Position numbers and translations under genes: made by a program. The notes under the pieces are model-generated. The model had not been told where the DNA came from. It did no database searches and saw only the letters and a list, made by a program, of their open reading frames with translations. A stretch of 64,000 nucleotides of DNA from Pseudooctadecabacter sp. (GTDB taxonomy: Bacteria; Pseudomonadota; Alphaproteobacteria; Rhodobacterales; Rhodobacteraceae): positions 104,941 to 168,940 of the forward strand of contig NZ_JAHDGE010000002.1 of the NCBI RefSeq assembly GCF_020627745.1. The letters run 5' to 3'. Below are positions 41,884 through 51,206 of the stretch, in pieces (position 1 is the stretch's first letter; the number at the start of each line of letters is the position of its first letter).

Positions 41884-41922
41884 CCCTCCGGGGGGAGTTG
41901 TTTTGGCCAAGATGAAGGGGAG
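41884..41922 (+). repeat. Dispersed intergenic element, copy 3 (downstream of olsB)
   Basis: Contains CCTCCGGGGGGAG, then TTGTTTTGGCCAAGATGAAG and GGGAG. The layout CCGG-rich, GGAG, T-rich, AAGATGAAG is the recognisable element form. It lies about 85 nt past the olsB stop on the same strand and 50 nt before uup. Confidence 0.5.
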
Positions 41923-41974
41923 CCGTCGCCCTTTTGCGGTTGAAGTGCCCAGATCGCGGGGCTAGCTGACACCC

Positions 41975-43780
41975 ATGGCACGCGCACCTTTGTTACAAGC
42001 ATCCGAGATTTCCCTGACCTTCGGGGGGGAGCCCGTATTCGACGACCTGTCGCTGGTGGTCCAACCGGGCGACCGGGTGGCGCTGGTGGGGCGCAACGGG
42101 TCGGGCAAGTCGACCTTGTTGAAGGTCATGGCAGGCTTGGTTGAACCGGACAAAGGCAGCGTCGTGGCCGCACCGGGATTGAGCGTGGGGTATATGGAGC
42201 AGGACCCCACGATGGAAGGTTGCGCGACCTTGGGCGATTATGCGGCCTCGGGGTTGGACATCAGCGAGGCGTGGCGCGTGGATGCTGTGGCCGAGGGGCT
42301 GAAATTCGACCCCGCGCGCGACGTGTCCGTGGCCTCGGGCGGGGAACGGCGGCGTGCGGCGCTGGCGAAACTTATGGCCGAAGCGCCGGGGCTGATGCTG
42401 CTGGATGAGCCGACCAACCATCTGGATATCGAAGCGATCCGCTGGCTGGAACGCGAGCTGGGCCAGACCAAAGCGGGTTTTGTTCTGATCTCACACGACC
42501 GGGCGTTTTTGAACGCGCTGACCCGTGCGACGCTGTGGATTGATCGCGGTGCGGTGCGGCGGCAGGAGAAGGGATTTGAACATTTCGAGGCGTGGCGCGA
42601 CAAGACGTGGGACGACGAAGACATGCAGCGCCACAAGCTGAACCGTAAGATCAAGGCGGAGGCGCGCTGGGCCGTCGAAGGGATTTCCGCGCGCCGTAAA
42701 CGCAATCAGGGCCGTGTGCGGGCCTTGCAGGATTTGCGCGCTGAACGGGCGGGGCAGATCAAACGGCAGGGCACTGCGGCCATGGCGTTTGAGGCGGGGC
42801 AAAGTTCCGGCAAGAAGGTGATTGAGGCGTTCGGCCTGACCAAAGCATTCGACGACAAAACCATCGTGCGCGGCTTTGATCTGACCGTGCAGCGCGGCGA
42901 CCGGGTGGCCTTTGTCGGCCCCAATGGCGTCGGTAAAACGACCCTGATCAAGATGCTGCTGGGCGAGGTGTCGCCCGACGCGGGATCGGTCAAACACGGC
43001 ACCAATCTGGACATTGCCGTCTTCGATCAGGCGCGCGCGCAGCTGAACCCTGAGACCACCCTGTGGGACAATCTGACGACAGACCCCAGCATGGCCGTCA
43101 GCGGCAAGGCCGACCAGATCATGGTGCGCGGCCAGCCCAAGCATGTGGTGGGCTATCTTAAGGAATTTCTGTTCGACGAACGTCAGGTCCGCGCCCCGGT
43201 GCGGTCGCTGTCGGGGGGCGAAAAGGCGCGGCTGTTGTTGGCGCGGCTTATGGCGCGGGAATCCAATGTCCTGATCCTGGACGAACCGACAAACGATCTG
43301 GATATCGAAACACTTGATCTGTTGCAGGACCTGCTGGGCGACTACCCCGGCACGGTGATGCTGGTCAGCCACGACCGTGATTTCATCGACCGCGTGGCCA
43401 CCACGACCATTGCTATGGAGGGCGGCGGAAAGGCTGTGACCTATGCAGGCGGCTGGTCCGATTATCAGGCCCAACGGGCCGAGGACATGCCAACGCCCGT
43501 CAAGGCCGATGCGCCCAAACCCAAGGCGGAAAAGGCGGCCCCCGCGCAGAAATCCGAAGGTCTCAGCTTTACCGAAAAGCACCGGTTGGCCGAACTGCCC
43601 GCCGTCATTGAACGGCTGGAGGCGGAGATCGCCAAGCTTGAGGGTCTGATGGCCGATCCGGAGTTGTTCACGCGGGAGCCGGTGAAATTCCAGAAAGCGA
43701 CCGATGCTTTGCTCGAACGGCAGGGCAAACTGGCGCAGGCCGAAGAAGAATGGCTGATACTGGAAGACAAGGCGGGCTAG
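41975..43780 (+). CDS. uup: ABC-F protein, Uup subfamily
   Basis: Ribosome-associated dual-ATPase of 601 residues, no membrane part. First domain: Walker A GRNGSGKST (39-47), signature ASGGERRR and Walker B LMLLDEPTNHLD. Second: GPNGVGKTT (~315), LSGGEKARL (~412) and VLILDEPTNDLD. The inter-domain linker is rich in basic residues, and the last ~90 residues form the Uup C-terminal coiled coil (LAELPAVIERLEAEIAKLEG). Uup-type proteins are linked to ribosome rescue and genome stability. Not a drug exporter. Confidence 0.93.
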   Translation: MARAPLLQASEISLTFGGEPVFDDLSLVVQPGDRVALVGRNGSGKSTLLKVMAGLVEPDKGSVVAAPGLSVGYMEQDPTMEGCATLGDYAASGLDISEAWRVDAVAEGLKFDPARDVSVASGGERRRAALAKLMAEAPGLMLLDEPTNHLDIEAIRWLERELGQTKAGFVLISHDRAFLNALTRATLWIDRGAVRRQEKGFEHFEAWRDKTWDDEDMQRHKLNRKIKAEARWAVEGISARRKRNQGRVRALQDLRAERAGQIKRQGTAAMAFEAGQSSGKKVIEAFGLTKAFDDKTIVRGFDLTVQRGDRVAFVGPNGVGKTTLIKMLLGEVSPDAGSVKHGTNLDIAVFDQARAQLNPETTLWDNLTTDPSMAVSGKADQIMVRGQPKHVVGYLKEFLFDERQVRAPVRSLSGGEKARLLLARLMARESNVLILDEPTNDLDIETLDLLQDLLGDYPGTVMLVSHDRDFIDRVATTTIAMEGGGKAVTYAGGWSDYQAQRAEDMPTPVKADAPKPKAEKAAPAQKSEGLSFTEKHRLAELPAVIERLEAEIAKLEGLMADPELFTREPVKFQKATDALLERQGKLAQAEEEWLILEDKAG

Positions 43781-43799
43781 GGCTTCGAAGGGGGAAGAC

Positions 43800-44006
43800 A
43801 TGTCAAAACTGACTTGGACAGGTCTGATCGGGGCGGCCTTTATGGCGCTGTGTTGCTTTACGCCTGTTTTGCCGGTTGTTCTCGGGGGGCTTGGCCTGAC
43901 CGGAGTTTTGGCCGTGGTCTATACCGACGCGGTTTTGTTGCCGCTTCTGGCGGGGTTCGTGGCCTTGGCGGCCTACGGGGTCTGGCGCGGAAAGACGCGA
44001 GGTTGA
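43800..44006 (+). CDS. MerF-like small membrane transporter
   Basis: 68 residues, two membrane helices. The first has the motif CCFTPVLPVVLGGLGL and the second LLPLLAGFVALAAYGVW, matching the layout of MerF (Cys pair then T-P-V-L; second helix ending with basic residues). MerF has a second Cys pair at its C-terminus, which is absent here. AAGGGGGA precedes the ATG, 20 nt after uup. No mer operator, merR or merA is nearby, so a role in mercury uptake is inference from the CC-x-TP motif only; another metal or thiol-linked transport is possible. Confidence 0.72.
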   Translation: MSKLTWTGLIGAAFMALCCFTPVLPVVLGGLGLTGVLAVVYTDAVLLPLLAGFVALAAYGVWRGKTRG

Positions 44007-44013
44007 CGATCCG

Positions 44014-44841
44014 TCAGTCAGCGCGGGCCTTCTCGGCCACCTTCACCTCATCCCATAGGGCGTCCATTTCAGTCAGGTCACTGTCCGCAGGGGTTTTGCC
44101 TCGGGCGGCCAATGCGTCTTCGACGCCTTCGAACCGGCGTTGGAATTTGGCGTTGGCGCGGCGCAGGGCGTCTTCGGGATCGACGTTCAGGTGCCGTGCC
44201 AGATTGGCCATGACGAACAGCAGATCGCCCACCTCTTCGGTCAGGGCGTCTTGGTTCAGGATATCGCGAGCCTCAACCACCTCGGCGGCTTCTTCGGCGA
44301 TTTTGTCGATCACATGGCCCACGTCCGGCCAGTCAAACCCCACCCGCGCGGCCCGTTTTTGCAATTTCAGCGCGCGCAGCAGGGCAGGCAGGCCCACGGC
44401 CACACCGTCAAGCGTGCGGGTTTCGGCGCGCTGGGCGCGTTCGGCGGCTTTGATCTTTTCCCAATCGGCGGATTGCTGATCGGGCGTTTTGGCATTGCTT
44501 TCGTCCCCGAAGACATGGGGGTGACGGGCGACCATTTTGTCCGACATGGTGCGCGCCACGTCCGCAAAGGTGAAATGCCCCGCGTCCTTGGCCATTTGCG
44601 CGTGGAACACGGATTGAAACAGCAGATCGCCCAATTCGCCACGCAGATCATCCATATCGCCACGGTCGATGGCATCGGCGACCTCGTAGGCCTCTTCAAT
44701 CGTGTAGGGGGCGATGGTCGCAAAGGTCTGTTCCACATCCCACGGGCAGCCGGTGTCGGGGTCGCGCAGGGCCGCCATGATCGCCAAAAGGCGGTCCATT
44801 TGCTGGTCGTCTTGCGTGGCGTGGATCAAGTCATCGGACAT
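44014..44841 (-). CDS. mazG: Nucleoside triphosphate pyrophosphohydrolase MazG
   Basis: Hydrolyses (d)NTPs to monophosphates, cleaning pools and modulating ppGpp. Protein of 275 residues with two MazG domains: CPWDVEQTFATIAPYTIEEA with LRGELGDLLFQSVFHAQ, and the second around IDKIAEEAAEVVEA with LTEEVGDLLFVMANLAR. EExxE metal motifs appear in both. The end ALWDEVKVAEKARAD is normal. It converges on the MerF-like gene (7-bp gap) and is divergent from the M20 gene. Confidence 0.94.
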   Translation of the reverse strand: MSDDLIHATQDDQQMDRLLAIMAALRDPDTGCPWDVEQTFATIAPYTIEEAYEVADAIDRGDMDDLRGELGDLLFQSVFHAQMAKDAGHFTFADVARTMSDKMVARHPHVFGDESNAKTPDQQSADWEKIKAAERAQRAETRTLDGVAVGLPALLRALKLQKRAARVGFDWPDVGHVIDKIAEEAAEVVEARDILNQDALTEEVGDLLFVMANLARHLNVDPEDALRRANAKFQRRFEGVEDALAARGKTPADSDLTEMDALWDEVKVAEKARAD

Positions 44842-44905
44842 ATTGTGGCGCATCCCCGTTGGTGTCACAGTGACGCTATCCACCCCCGCCACAGAGGTCC
44901 AGCCG

Positions 44906-46087
44906 ATGCCCGTGATTAACCGAATTGCCAGCTATGCCGACGAGATGACGGCCTGGCGCAGGCACCTGCATCAGCACCCTGAATTGGGCCAGCAATGCCA
45001 TGAAACGGCTGCCTATGTGGTTGAACGACTGCGGGAGTTCGGGATTGACGACATTCACGAAGGTGTGGCCATTTCCGGCGTCATCGCGGTGATCGACGGG
45101 CAGGAAGACGGGCCCACCATCGGCCTGCGTGCGGATATGGATGCGCTGCCGATTGCCGAGACGACGGGGGCCGACTGGGCCTCAACCCGACCCGGAAAGA
45201 TGCATGCTTGTGGCCACGACGGACACACAACGATGTTGCTGGGGGCTGCGAAATATCTGGCGGAGACGCGCAATTTCGCAGGCCGCGTGGTGCTGATCTT
45301 TCAACCGGCTGAGGAAACCGGCGGAGGGGCGGAGCTGATGGTGGAGGAAGGCGTTCTCGACCAATTCGGCATCCGCGAGGTCTATGCGTTGCACAACGCC
45401 CCCGGCACCCCTGTGGGGCAGTTCTACACCACGCCGGGGCCGATCATGGCCTCGGTCGATACCTTCCACGTGGACATCAAGGGGGAGGGCGGCCACGGTG
45501 CCTATCCCCATGAGACCCGCGACCCGATCCCGCCTGCGCTGGCCATCGCGCAGGCCATGGGCACCATCGTCAGCCGTAACCACTTCGCGCTTGATGAACT
45601 GGTGGTGTCGGTGACGATGATCCATGCGGGCACGGCGGACAACGTAATTTCGGAAGATGCCTATTTGGGCGGCACCGTGCGAACCTTCGACCGGCAGGTC
45701 AAAGCCATGGTCAAACGCCGGATGGAGGAGATCGTGGCAGGCCATGCGGCTGCGTTCAACGTTGAGGCGACGCTGCGGTATGAGGAGGGCTATCCGCCTA
45801 CGGTGAACACGCCGGACGAGACGGTATTTGCCGCTGGTGTGGCCCGCGAAGTCGCCGCCGAAGGCATCGTCCGCGATGACGCGCATCCCGAAATGGGCGC
45901 AGAGGATTTCGCCTATTTCCTAGAACACCGTCCAGGCTGTTATCTGTTTGTGGGCAATGGCGATACGGCGGGTTTGCACCAGCCCAATTACGATTTTGAC
46001 GATGCGACGTCGCCCTATGGCGCGTCGTTCTTTGCGCGCATCGCAGAGCGCGCGTTGCCACTGGGACCAACCAAGGGGGACAGCTGA
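44906..46087 (+). CDS. M20-family amidohydrolase (peptidase/aminoacylase-like)
   Basis: Metal-dependent amidohydrolase of 393 residues. The first metal motif is KMHACGHDGHTTMLLGAAKY (~98-117), with the Cys-Gly-His dyad, and the general-base pair is in FQPAEETGGGAELM. The dimerisation domain includes GGHGAYPHETRDPIPPA, and the closing metal motif is MGAEDFAYFLEHRPGCYLFVG. Such enzymes hydrolyse N-acyl amino acids, hippurate, IAA conjugates or similar. Its coupling (TGATG) to two ureohydrolases suggests an amino- or guanidino-related substrate, which is inference. Confidence 0.9.
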   Translation: MPVINRIASYADEMTAWRRHLHQHPELGQQCHETAAYVVERLREFGIDDIHEGVAISGVIAVIDGQEDGPTIGLRADMDALPIAETTGADWASTRPGKMHACGHDGHTTMLLGAAKYLAETRNFAGRVVLIFQPAEETGGGAELMVEEGVLDQFGIREVYALHNAPGTPVGQFYTTPGPIMASVDTFHVDIKGEGGHGAYPHETRDPIPPALAIAQAMGTIVSRNHFALDELVVSVTMIHAGTADNVISEDAYLGGTVRTFDRQVKAMVKRRMEEIVAGHAAAFNVEATLRYEEGYPPTVNTPDETVFAAGVAREVAAEGIVRDDAHPEMGAEDFAYFLEHRPGCYLFVGNGDTAGLHQPNYDFDDATSPYGASFFARIAERALPLGPTKGDS

Positions 46088-47046
46088 TGGCGTTGGAAGA
46101 TGCACGCGGCCAGATTGATCTGGCTTTCACCCGCAATGACCTGAAGGGGGCGGCTTTTGAGAACACCTTCGGCGGTGCCACGTCCTTCCTGCGGCGCAAA
46201 TACACCAAGGATTTGAAGGGGGTCGATCTGGTTGTGACCGGCGTGCCTTTCGATCAGGCGGTCACCAACCGGCCCGGCACCCGGTTCGGCCCGCGTGCCA
46301 TCCGTGAGGCCAGCAGCCTGCAACCCTACGATCCGCCCTACGGCTGGGGCTTTGACCCGCTTGAGGATTTCGCCATCGCGGACTACGGCGATCTGGCCTT
46401 TGACTATGCCAATGTCGCGGCCACGCCCGCAGCGATTGAGGCGCATATCGCGGGGATTCTGGCGCAAGGGCCTGGGACGGTGACGCTGGGTGGAGATCAC
46501 TTCATCACCTTGCCGATCCTCAAGGCCTATGCGGCGAAATACGGCCCGCTCGGGATTATCCAGTTCGATGCCCATTCGGACCTGTGGGCCGACGACGACA
46601 TGGACCGCGTGGATCACGGGACGTTCATGTACAAGGCCGTCAAACTGGGTCTGGTGGACCCCGCACGGTCGGTGCAGATCGGCATTCGCACGGAATGCGA
46701 GGATTATCTGGGGATCGAATACCTTGATGCGCGCACCTGCCATGAGAAGGGCAGCGATTGGGTCGTGGCCCGCACCAAGGAGATCGTGGGCAACGGCGCG
46801 ACCTATGTGACCTTCGATATTGACGCGCTGGACCCCGCCTTCGCGCCGGGCACAGGCACGCCCGTTTGGGGCGGTTTGGCCAGTTGGCAGGCCGCAGCCA
46901 TGCTGCGCGATCTGGCGGGGATCAACATGGTGGGCGGCGATGTGGTCGAAGTCTCGCCGCCCTATGACACCACGGGGGCCACGGCCATCGCGGGCGCGCA
47001 TGTGGCGTTTGAACTGTGCTGTCTAAACCTTTGGAACAAGAGGTAA
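46087..47046 (+). CDS. Ureohydrolase (agmatinase/guanidinobutyrase family), paralogue 1
   Basis: Mn-dependent hydrolase of the arginase superfamily, 319 residues. Metal ligands are in LGGDHFITLPIL, IIQFDAHSDLWADDD and VTFDIDALDPAFAPGTGTP. A signature of the agmatinase branch is NRPGTRFGPRAIREA. The substrate (agmatine, guanidinobutyrate, guanidinopropionate or guanidine) cannot be decided. It is 3 bp from its paralogue, and starts on the M20 stop. The two may form heteromers or split substrates. Confidence 0.9.
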   Translation: MALEDARGQIDLAFTRNDLKGAAFENTFGGATSFLRRKYTKDLKGVDLVVTGVPFDQAVTNRPGTRFGPRAIREASSLQPYDPPYGWGFDPLEDFAIADYGDLAFDYANVAATPAAIEAHIAGILAQGPGTVTLGGDHFITLPILKAYAAKYGPLGIIQFDAHSDLWADDDMDRVDHGTFMYKAVKLGLVDPARSVQIGIRTECEDYLGIEYLDARTCHEKGSDWVVARTKEIVGNGATYVTFDIDALDPAFAPGTGTPVWGGLASWQAAAMLRDLAGINMVGGDVVEVSPPYDTTGATAIAGAHVAFELCCLNLWNKR

Positions 47047-47049
47047 AAC

Positions 47050-47994
47050 ATGGATTTTAACCAGCCCGTATCCGGCAATGATCTGCCCCGTTTTGCAGGA
47101 CTTCAGACCTTTATGCGCCTGCCGGATGCGCCGGACGCCGAAGGTCTGGATGTGGGGTTTATCGGTATTCCTATGGACATCGGCACCTCATGGCGGTCGG
47201 GCACGCGCTTTGGGCCCAAACAACTGCGTCAGGAAAGCGCGATGATCCGGCCCTACAACATCCAGACCGGTGCGGCACCTTTTGACAGTTTGCAATGTGC
47301 CGATCTGGGCGATGTGGCGGTAAATACGTTTTCGCTGGCCGATAGTTTGTCCATTATTCAAAAGACTTACGAGGATATCTTAAAGCATCCTGTCATCCCC
47401 ATGGGGCTGGGCGGTGATCATTCGATGACCTTGCCGATCCTGCGCGCCATGGCCAAGACACACGGGCCTCTGGCGCTGGTGCATGTGGACGCCCATGCCG
47501 ATGTGAACGACGAGATGTTCGGGGAGCGTGAAACCCACGGCACCGTCTTTCGGCGCGCTTACGAAGAAGGGATCATAACCCCCTCAAAAGTTTGGCAAAT
47601 CGGGCTTCGTGGCACAGGCTACACGGCGGAGGATTTCACCGAGGCTGCGGGCTGGGGCTTCAATCAAAGACTTGCATCAAGTCTGTGGCACAAGCCCTTG
47701 GATACGCTGGGAAAAGAGATTGTAGAGAGTATCGGAGACCAGCCCTGCTATATCACCTACGACATTGACAGCCTTGACCCCAGTTTCGCGCCGGGCACGG
47801 GCACGCCCGAAATCGGCGGGCTGACCACGCCGCAGGCCATGCAGCTGATCCGCGCTTTGCGGGGGCTGAATGTAGTGGGCTGCGATCTGGTCGAAGTCTC
47901 ACCGCCTTATGATCCCAGCGGCAACACCGCACTTGTGGGGGCGAATATCATGTTTGAAATGCTCAGCATCTTGCCAGGTGTGAAATACCGCTAA
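47050..47994 (+). CDS. Ureohydrolase (agmatinase/guanidinobutyrase family), paralogue 2
   Basis: 314 residues, same family as the gene before it but only moderately similar. Metal ligands lie in LGGDHSMTLPILRAM, HVDAHADVNDEMFGE and ITYDIDSLDPSFAPGTGTP. The N-terminal IPMDIGTSWRSGTRFGPKQ and C-terminal PPYDPSGNTALVGANIM are typical. This one looks closest to guanidinobutyrase/guanidinopropionase-type annotations. The region just upstream has TTTTAACC and no strong separate promoter, so co-transcription with paralogue 1 is likely. Confidence 0.9.
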   Translation: MDFNQPVSGNDLPRFAGLQTFMRLPDAPDAEGLDVGFIGIPMDIGTSWRSGTRFGPKQLRQESAMIRPYNIQTGAAPFDSLQCADLGDVAVNTFSLADSLSIIQKTYEDILKHPVIPMGLGGDHSMTLPILRAMAKTHGPLALVHVDAHADVNDEMFGERETHGTVFRRAYEEGIITPSKVWQIGLRGTGYTAEDFTEAAGWGFNQRLASSLWHKPLDTLGKEIVESIGDQPCYITYDIDSLDPSFAPGTGTPEIGGLTTPQAMQLIRALRGLNVVGCDLVEVSPPYDPSGNTALVGANIMFEMLSILPGVKYR

Positions 47995-48029
47995 GTCTTC
48001 ACGGCGAAAGCATCAAAGGAACCCCATCA

Positions 48030-48485
48030 GTGACGTATATTTTATATATCCTATTCGGCCTGTTGGCTGCGGTTCTGGCCCTGATGGCCTATGTGCGGTT
48101 TGCGCCCCTCAACGGTGCAGCGTGGCATGAGACGAATGTGCCGATGATGGAACCCGGCCAATACCCCGCCGAGGGCAGTTTCATCGAACAACGCAGGCTG
48201 GACGGCGATGGGCGCGATGTGCTGGCGCGGCTGGATGCGATCATTCGCGACACGCCGCGAACACAACGGGTGGCCGGATCGGTCGAGACCGGCAAGATTA
48301 CTTACGTGACGCGCACGCGGCTGATGGGCTTTCCTGATTACACGACGGTCACCTTGATGCAGTCGCCTGATGGCACCGCCTCGACCCTACAGGTCTACGG
48401 GCGGCTGCGGTTCGGCAAGGCCGATCTGGGCGTGAACCGCGCGCGCATTGAGGGTTGGCTGGCCGCGCTTGACGCGGGCCGCTAA
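48030..48485 (+). CDS. DUF1499 protein
   Basis: 151 residues. It has a single N-terminal membrane segment (YILYILFGLLAAVLALMAY), a linker, then the DUF1499 domain with the conserved YVTRTRLMGFPDYTTVTLM and LRFGKADLGVNRARIEGW. The function of the family is unknown. GTG 48030 with AAAGGA at 9 nt. It lies between the ureohydrolase pair and prfA, 35 bp and 18 bp away, so read-through is possible. Confidence 0.85.
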   Translation: MTYILYILFGLLAAVLALMAYVRFAPLNGAAWHETNVPMMEPGQYPAEGSFIEQRRLDGDGRDVLARLDAIIRDTPRTQRVAGSVETGKITYVTRTRLMGFPDYTTVTLMQSPDGTASTLQVYGRLRFGKADLGVNRARIEGWLAALDAGR

Positions 48486-48503
48486 GCGGGTAGACCGTTC
48501 CCC

Positions 48504-49559
48504 ATGATACCCACCGACAGAATGCAGCAGATCACGGAACGGTTCGAGTTCCTCGAGGCCCGGATGGGCGAGGGGCTGAGCGGCGAGGATTTCGTCGCCG
48601 TCAGCCGCGAATACGCCGAATTGCGCCCCGTGGTTGAGGTCGTGCGCGGCTACCGCGATCTGGTGGAGGAAATCGACGGGGCGGAGGCGATGTTGTCCGA
48701 CCCCGAGATGAAAGAACTCGCCGAGATGGAGCTGCCCGATCTGCGCGCCCGTCTGCCTGAGGCTGAACAGGCCGTCAAACTGGCCCTGATCCCGCGCGAT
48801 GCCGCCGATGGCAAACCTGCGCTGTTGGAAATTCGCCCGGGCACCGGCGGGGATGAGGCCGCCTTGTTCGCCGGTGACCTTTTGCGCATGTACACCCGCT
48901 ACGCCGAAGCGCGCGGTTGGAAGTTCGAAATCCTTGAGCAAAGCGAAAGCGAGCTGGGCGGCATCAAAGAGGTCACGGCGCGCATTGCCGGCGACAACGT
49001 CTTTGCGCGGATGAAATATGAAAGTGGCGTGCACCGTGTTCAACGCGTGCCCGAGACCGAAAGCGGGGGGCGCATCCACACCTCTGCCGCGACTGTGGCC
49101 GTGTTGCCAGAGGCGGAGGATGTGGATATCCAGATCAACCCGGGCGACATCCGCATCGACACCATGCGCGCCTCAGGATCGGGTGGGCAGCACGTGAACA
49201 CCACCGATTCTGCGGTGCGTATCACCCATATTCCGTCCGGCATTGTCGTCACCAGTTCCGAGAAATCCCAACACCGTAACCGTGAGATCGCGATGCAGGT
49301 GCTGAAGACGCGGCTTTATGATGCGGAGCGTCAAAAGCTGCATGATGAACGGTCGGCGGATCGCGCATCGCAGGTGGGGTCGGGCGACCGGTCCGAACGC
49401 ATCCGCACCTATAATTTCCCCCAAGGCCGCATGACGGACCACCGCATTAACCTGACCTTATACAAACTGGATCAGATTATGCAGGGTGATCTGGATGAGG
49501 TGATGGATGCATTGATACAAGACGCGCAGGCGGCGGCTTTGGCCGAAATGGGGGAGTGA
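48504..49559 (+). CDS. prfA: Peptide chain release factor 1
   Basis: Terminates translation at UAA and UAG; 351 residues. The codon-recognition motif P-E-T lies at ~182-184 in [14 protein letters not shown], and the catalytic GGQ is in [16 protein letters not shown] (~226). The peptide-hydrolysis Gln in GGQ is the substrate of PrmC, encoded next. It overlaps the conserved gene pair layout prfA-prmC by a short gap. Confidence 0.97.
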   Translation: MIPTDRMQQITERFEFLEARMGEGLSGEDFVAVSREYAELRPVVEVVRGYRDLVEEIDGAEAMLSDPEMKELAEMELPDLRARLPEAEQAVKLALIPRDAADGKPALLEIRPGTGGDEAALFAGDLLRMYTRYAEARGWKFEILEQSESELGGIKEVTARIAGDNVFARMKYESGVHRVQRVPETESGGRIHTSAATVAVLPEAEDVDIQINPGDIRIDTMRASGSGGQHVNTTDSAVRITHIPSGIVVTSSEKSQHRNREIAMQVLKTRLYDAERQKLHDERSADRASQVGSGDRSERIRTYNFPQGRMTDHRINLTLYKLDQIMQGDLDEVMDALIQDAQAAALAEMGE

Positions 49560-49618
49560 TCCGTCTTTGGCGTTGGATCATCTCAATCGTGCGCCCCGTT
49601 AAGGTCGATCCTAACCCA

Positions 49619-50458
49619 ATGACCGTGCAACAATCCCTTGCGGCAGGAACAGCGATCCTCAATCAAGCGGATATTCCGGATCCTGCCCGCGATGCGCGGC
49701 TGTTGATGGCGGCCTGCCTTGGCGTAGAGGCGGGGCGGCTGACCTTGCACGTCCAAGACGATATGGATGCCGCGGCTGAGGCGGTGTTTATGGCCGATGT
49801 TCAACGCAGGGCAGGTGGCCAGCCTATGTCACACCTGCTGGGCTACCGCGATTTCTGGTCCTACCGGTTCAAGGTCACGCCTGACGTGCTGGACCCGCGC
49901 CCGGAAACGGAAACCTTGATCGAGGCCGCTTTGGCGCAGCCATTCGACAGCGTCCTTGATCTGGGCACCGGATCGGGCTGCATCTTGCTGACGCTTCTGG
50001 CCGAACGGGGCGGGGCCACGGGGATTGGTGTTGATGCGTCACCCGCCGCGTTGCGCGTGGCCGAACAAAACGCAGCGGCTCTGGGCGTCGCGGACCGCTG
50101 CGCGTTGGAGGTCAGTGATTGGTACGCCGCCGTCGGCGGCACCTTTGATCTGATCGTGTCCAACCCGCCCTATATCGCGGCAGGTGAGATGTCCGGCCTT
50201 GCGCCCGAGCTGTCCCATGAGCCGCGCATGGCCCTCACGGATGAGGCTGACGGGCTGTCATGTTACCGCATCATCACCGCCGGAGCGCGCGCGCATCTGG
50301 TGCCAGGCGGCTGGCTGATGGTTGAGATCGGACCGACCCAAGGGGCGGCCGTGTTGCAGATGTTTGACGCTGCCGGTTTGACAGACGTCCAGAATCGCAC
50401 GGACCTTGACGGGCGGGATCGTGTTGTCATCGGCCGAAACCCGCAACAAACTGCATAA
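49619..50458 (+). CDS. prmC: Release factor glutamine N5-methyltransferase
   Basis: Methylates the Gln of GGQ in RF1 and RF2. Protein of 279 residues. The SAM site is VLDLGTGSGCILLTLL and the catalytic motif is IVSNPPYIAAGE; the N-terminal helical domain (PDPARDARLLM) has the usual RF-binding form. ATG 49619 fits the family N-terminus but its ribosome site (AAGG, 14 nt) is poor. An upstream GTG (49556), overlapping the prfA stop, would add 21 residues. Confidence 0.92.
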   Translation: MTVQQSLAAGTAILNQADIPDPARDARLLMAACLGVEAGRLTLHVQDDMDAAAEAVFMADVQRRAGGQPMSHLLGYRDFWSYRFKVTPDVLDPRPETETLIEAALAQPFDSVLDLGTGSGCILLTLLAERGGATGIGVDASPAALRVAEQNAAALGVADRCALEVSDWYAAVGGTFDLIVSNPPYIAAGEMSGLAPELSHEPRMALTDEADGLSCYRIITAGARAHLVPGGWLMVEIGPTQGAAVLQMFDAAGLTDVQNRTDLDGRDRVVIGRNPQQTA

Positions 50459-50472
50459 ATTGCCCCCAATTT
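50457..50472 (+). repeat. Short AT-core hairpin at the prmC end
   Basis: AAATTG and CAATTT around CCCC, starting within the prmC stop codon. It is the weakest of the AT-core palindromes. The next 160 bp up to the DUF4167 gene hold no other feature that I recognise. Confidence 0.35.
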
Positions 50473-50632
50473 GAAGAATCTACTTGCGATTGACCGGCGG
50501 GGCGGCATAGTCAGGCGTGTCGACACTAAGGCGCAGGCCCCTGTAGACGCAGCCAGAACATCGCAGGCATCTGACAGGTTTCACACGAGGTGGGACCGGG
50601 CCGCGACAAAGACGTAAACTGGAACCCATTGC

Positions 50633-51163
50633 ATGAAGTCTTCTCGGAACCGTTCGCGGAACAAGAACCGCAACAACAATCGTCCCTCTGGCGGCAATAT
50701 CGTCAACCGTGTGTTTGACAGCTCCGGCCCCGAAGGGAAGGTGCGCGGGACGCCCCAGCAGATCATCGAGAAGTATAACCAACTGCACCGCGATGCGGTC
50801 CTGTCCGGCGACCGCGTGAACGCGGAAAACTTCGCCCAGCACGCCGAACACTACACGCGGATGCTGGCCGAGGCGCAAAAGGAAATTGACGCCAAGCGCG
50901 AACAGCAAGAGGCCCAGAACCGCGAACGTCAGGCCGAACGCGACCGCGAACGCGCCGACCGTCTTAAAGCGCAGGAAGAGGCCGCTGCAGGCCAAGACAA
51001 CCCGTCCGACACCCAAGACAAGCAACCGGCCCAAACGGCCGATGCAGACAGCGGATTGGTGGAAACCCCCGAAGAAAAGCCCCGCAAGAAACGCACCCGC
51101 AAGCCAAAGGCGCGGCCCGATCAGCCGCCTGAGGGCGACGCTGCCCCCGAAGCGGCTGAGTAA
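50633..51163 (+). CDS. DUF4167 protein
   Basis: 176 residues. The conserved domain is at the N-terminus (~30-90), with RGTPQQIIEKYNQLHRDA and NAENFAQHAEHYTRML, preceded by an Arg/Asn-rich basic leader (RNRSRNKNRNNNR). The rest is Glu/Gln/Arg-rich and disordered, with a Lys/Arg-rich patch (RKKRTRKPKA) near the end. The family is alphaproteobacterial; function unassigned, perhaps RNA- or ribosome-associated by charge. A strong terminator follows. Confidence 0.88.
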   Translation: MKSSRNRSRNKNRNNNRPSGGNIVNRVFDSSGPEGKVRGTPQQIIEKYNQLHRDAVLSGDRVNAENFAQHAEHYTRMLAEAQKEIDAKREQQEAQNRERQAERDRERADRLKAQEEAAAGQDNPSDTQDKQPAQTADADSGLVETPEEKPRKKRTRKPKARPDQPPEGDAAPEAAE

Positions 51164-51168
51164 GCTTC

Positions 51169-51196
51169 AAGGCCCCCAGTGACGGGGGCCTTTTTT
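51169..51196 (+). terminator. Rho-independent terminator downstream of the DUF4167 gene
   Basis: GGCCCCC and GGGGGCC (51171-51177, 51184-51190) with flanking AA/TT pairs enclose AGTGAC, followed by TTTTTT (51191-51196). It is the cleanest terminator in the window and may also serve rsmA from the other side. Confidence 0.85.
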
Positions 51197-51206
51197 GTTT
51201 ATGGGG

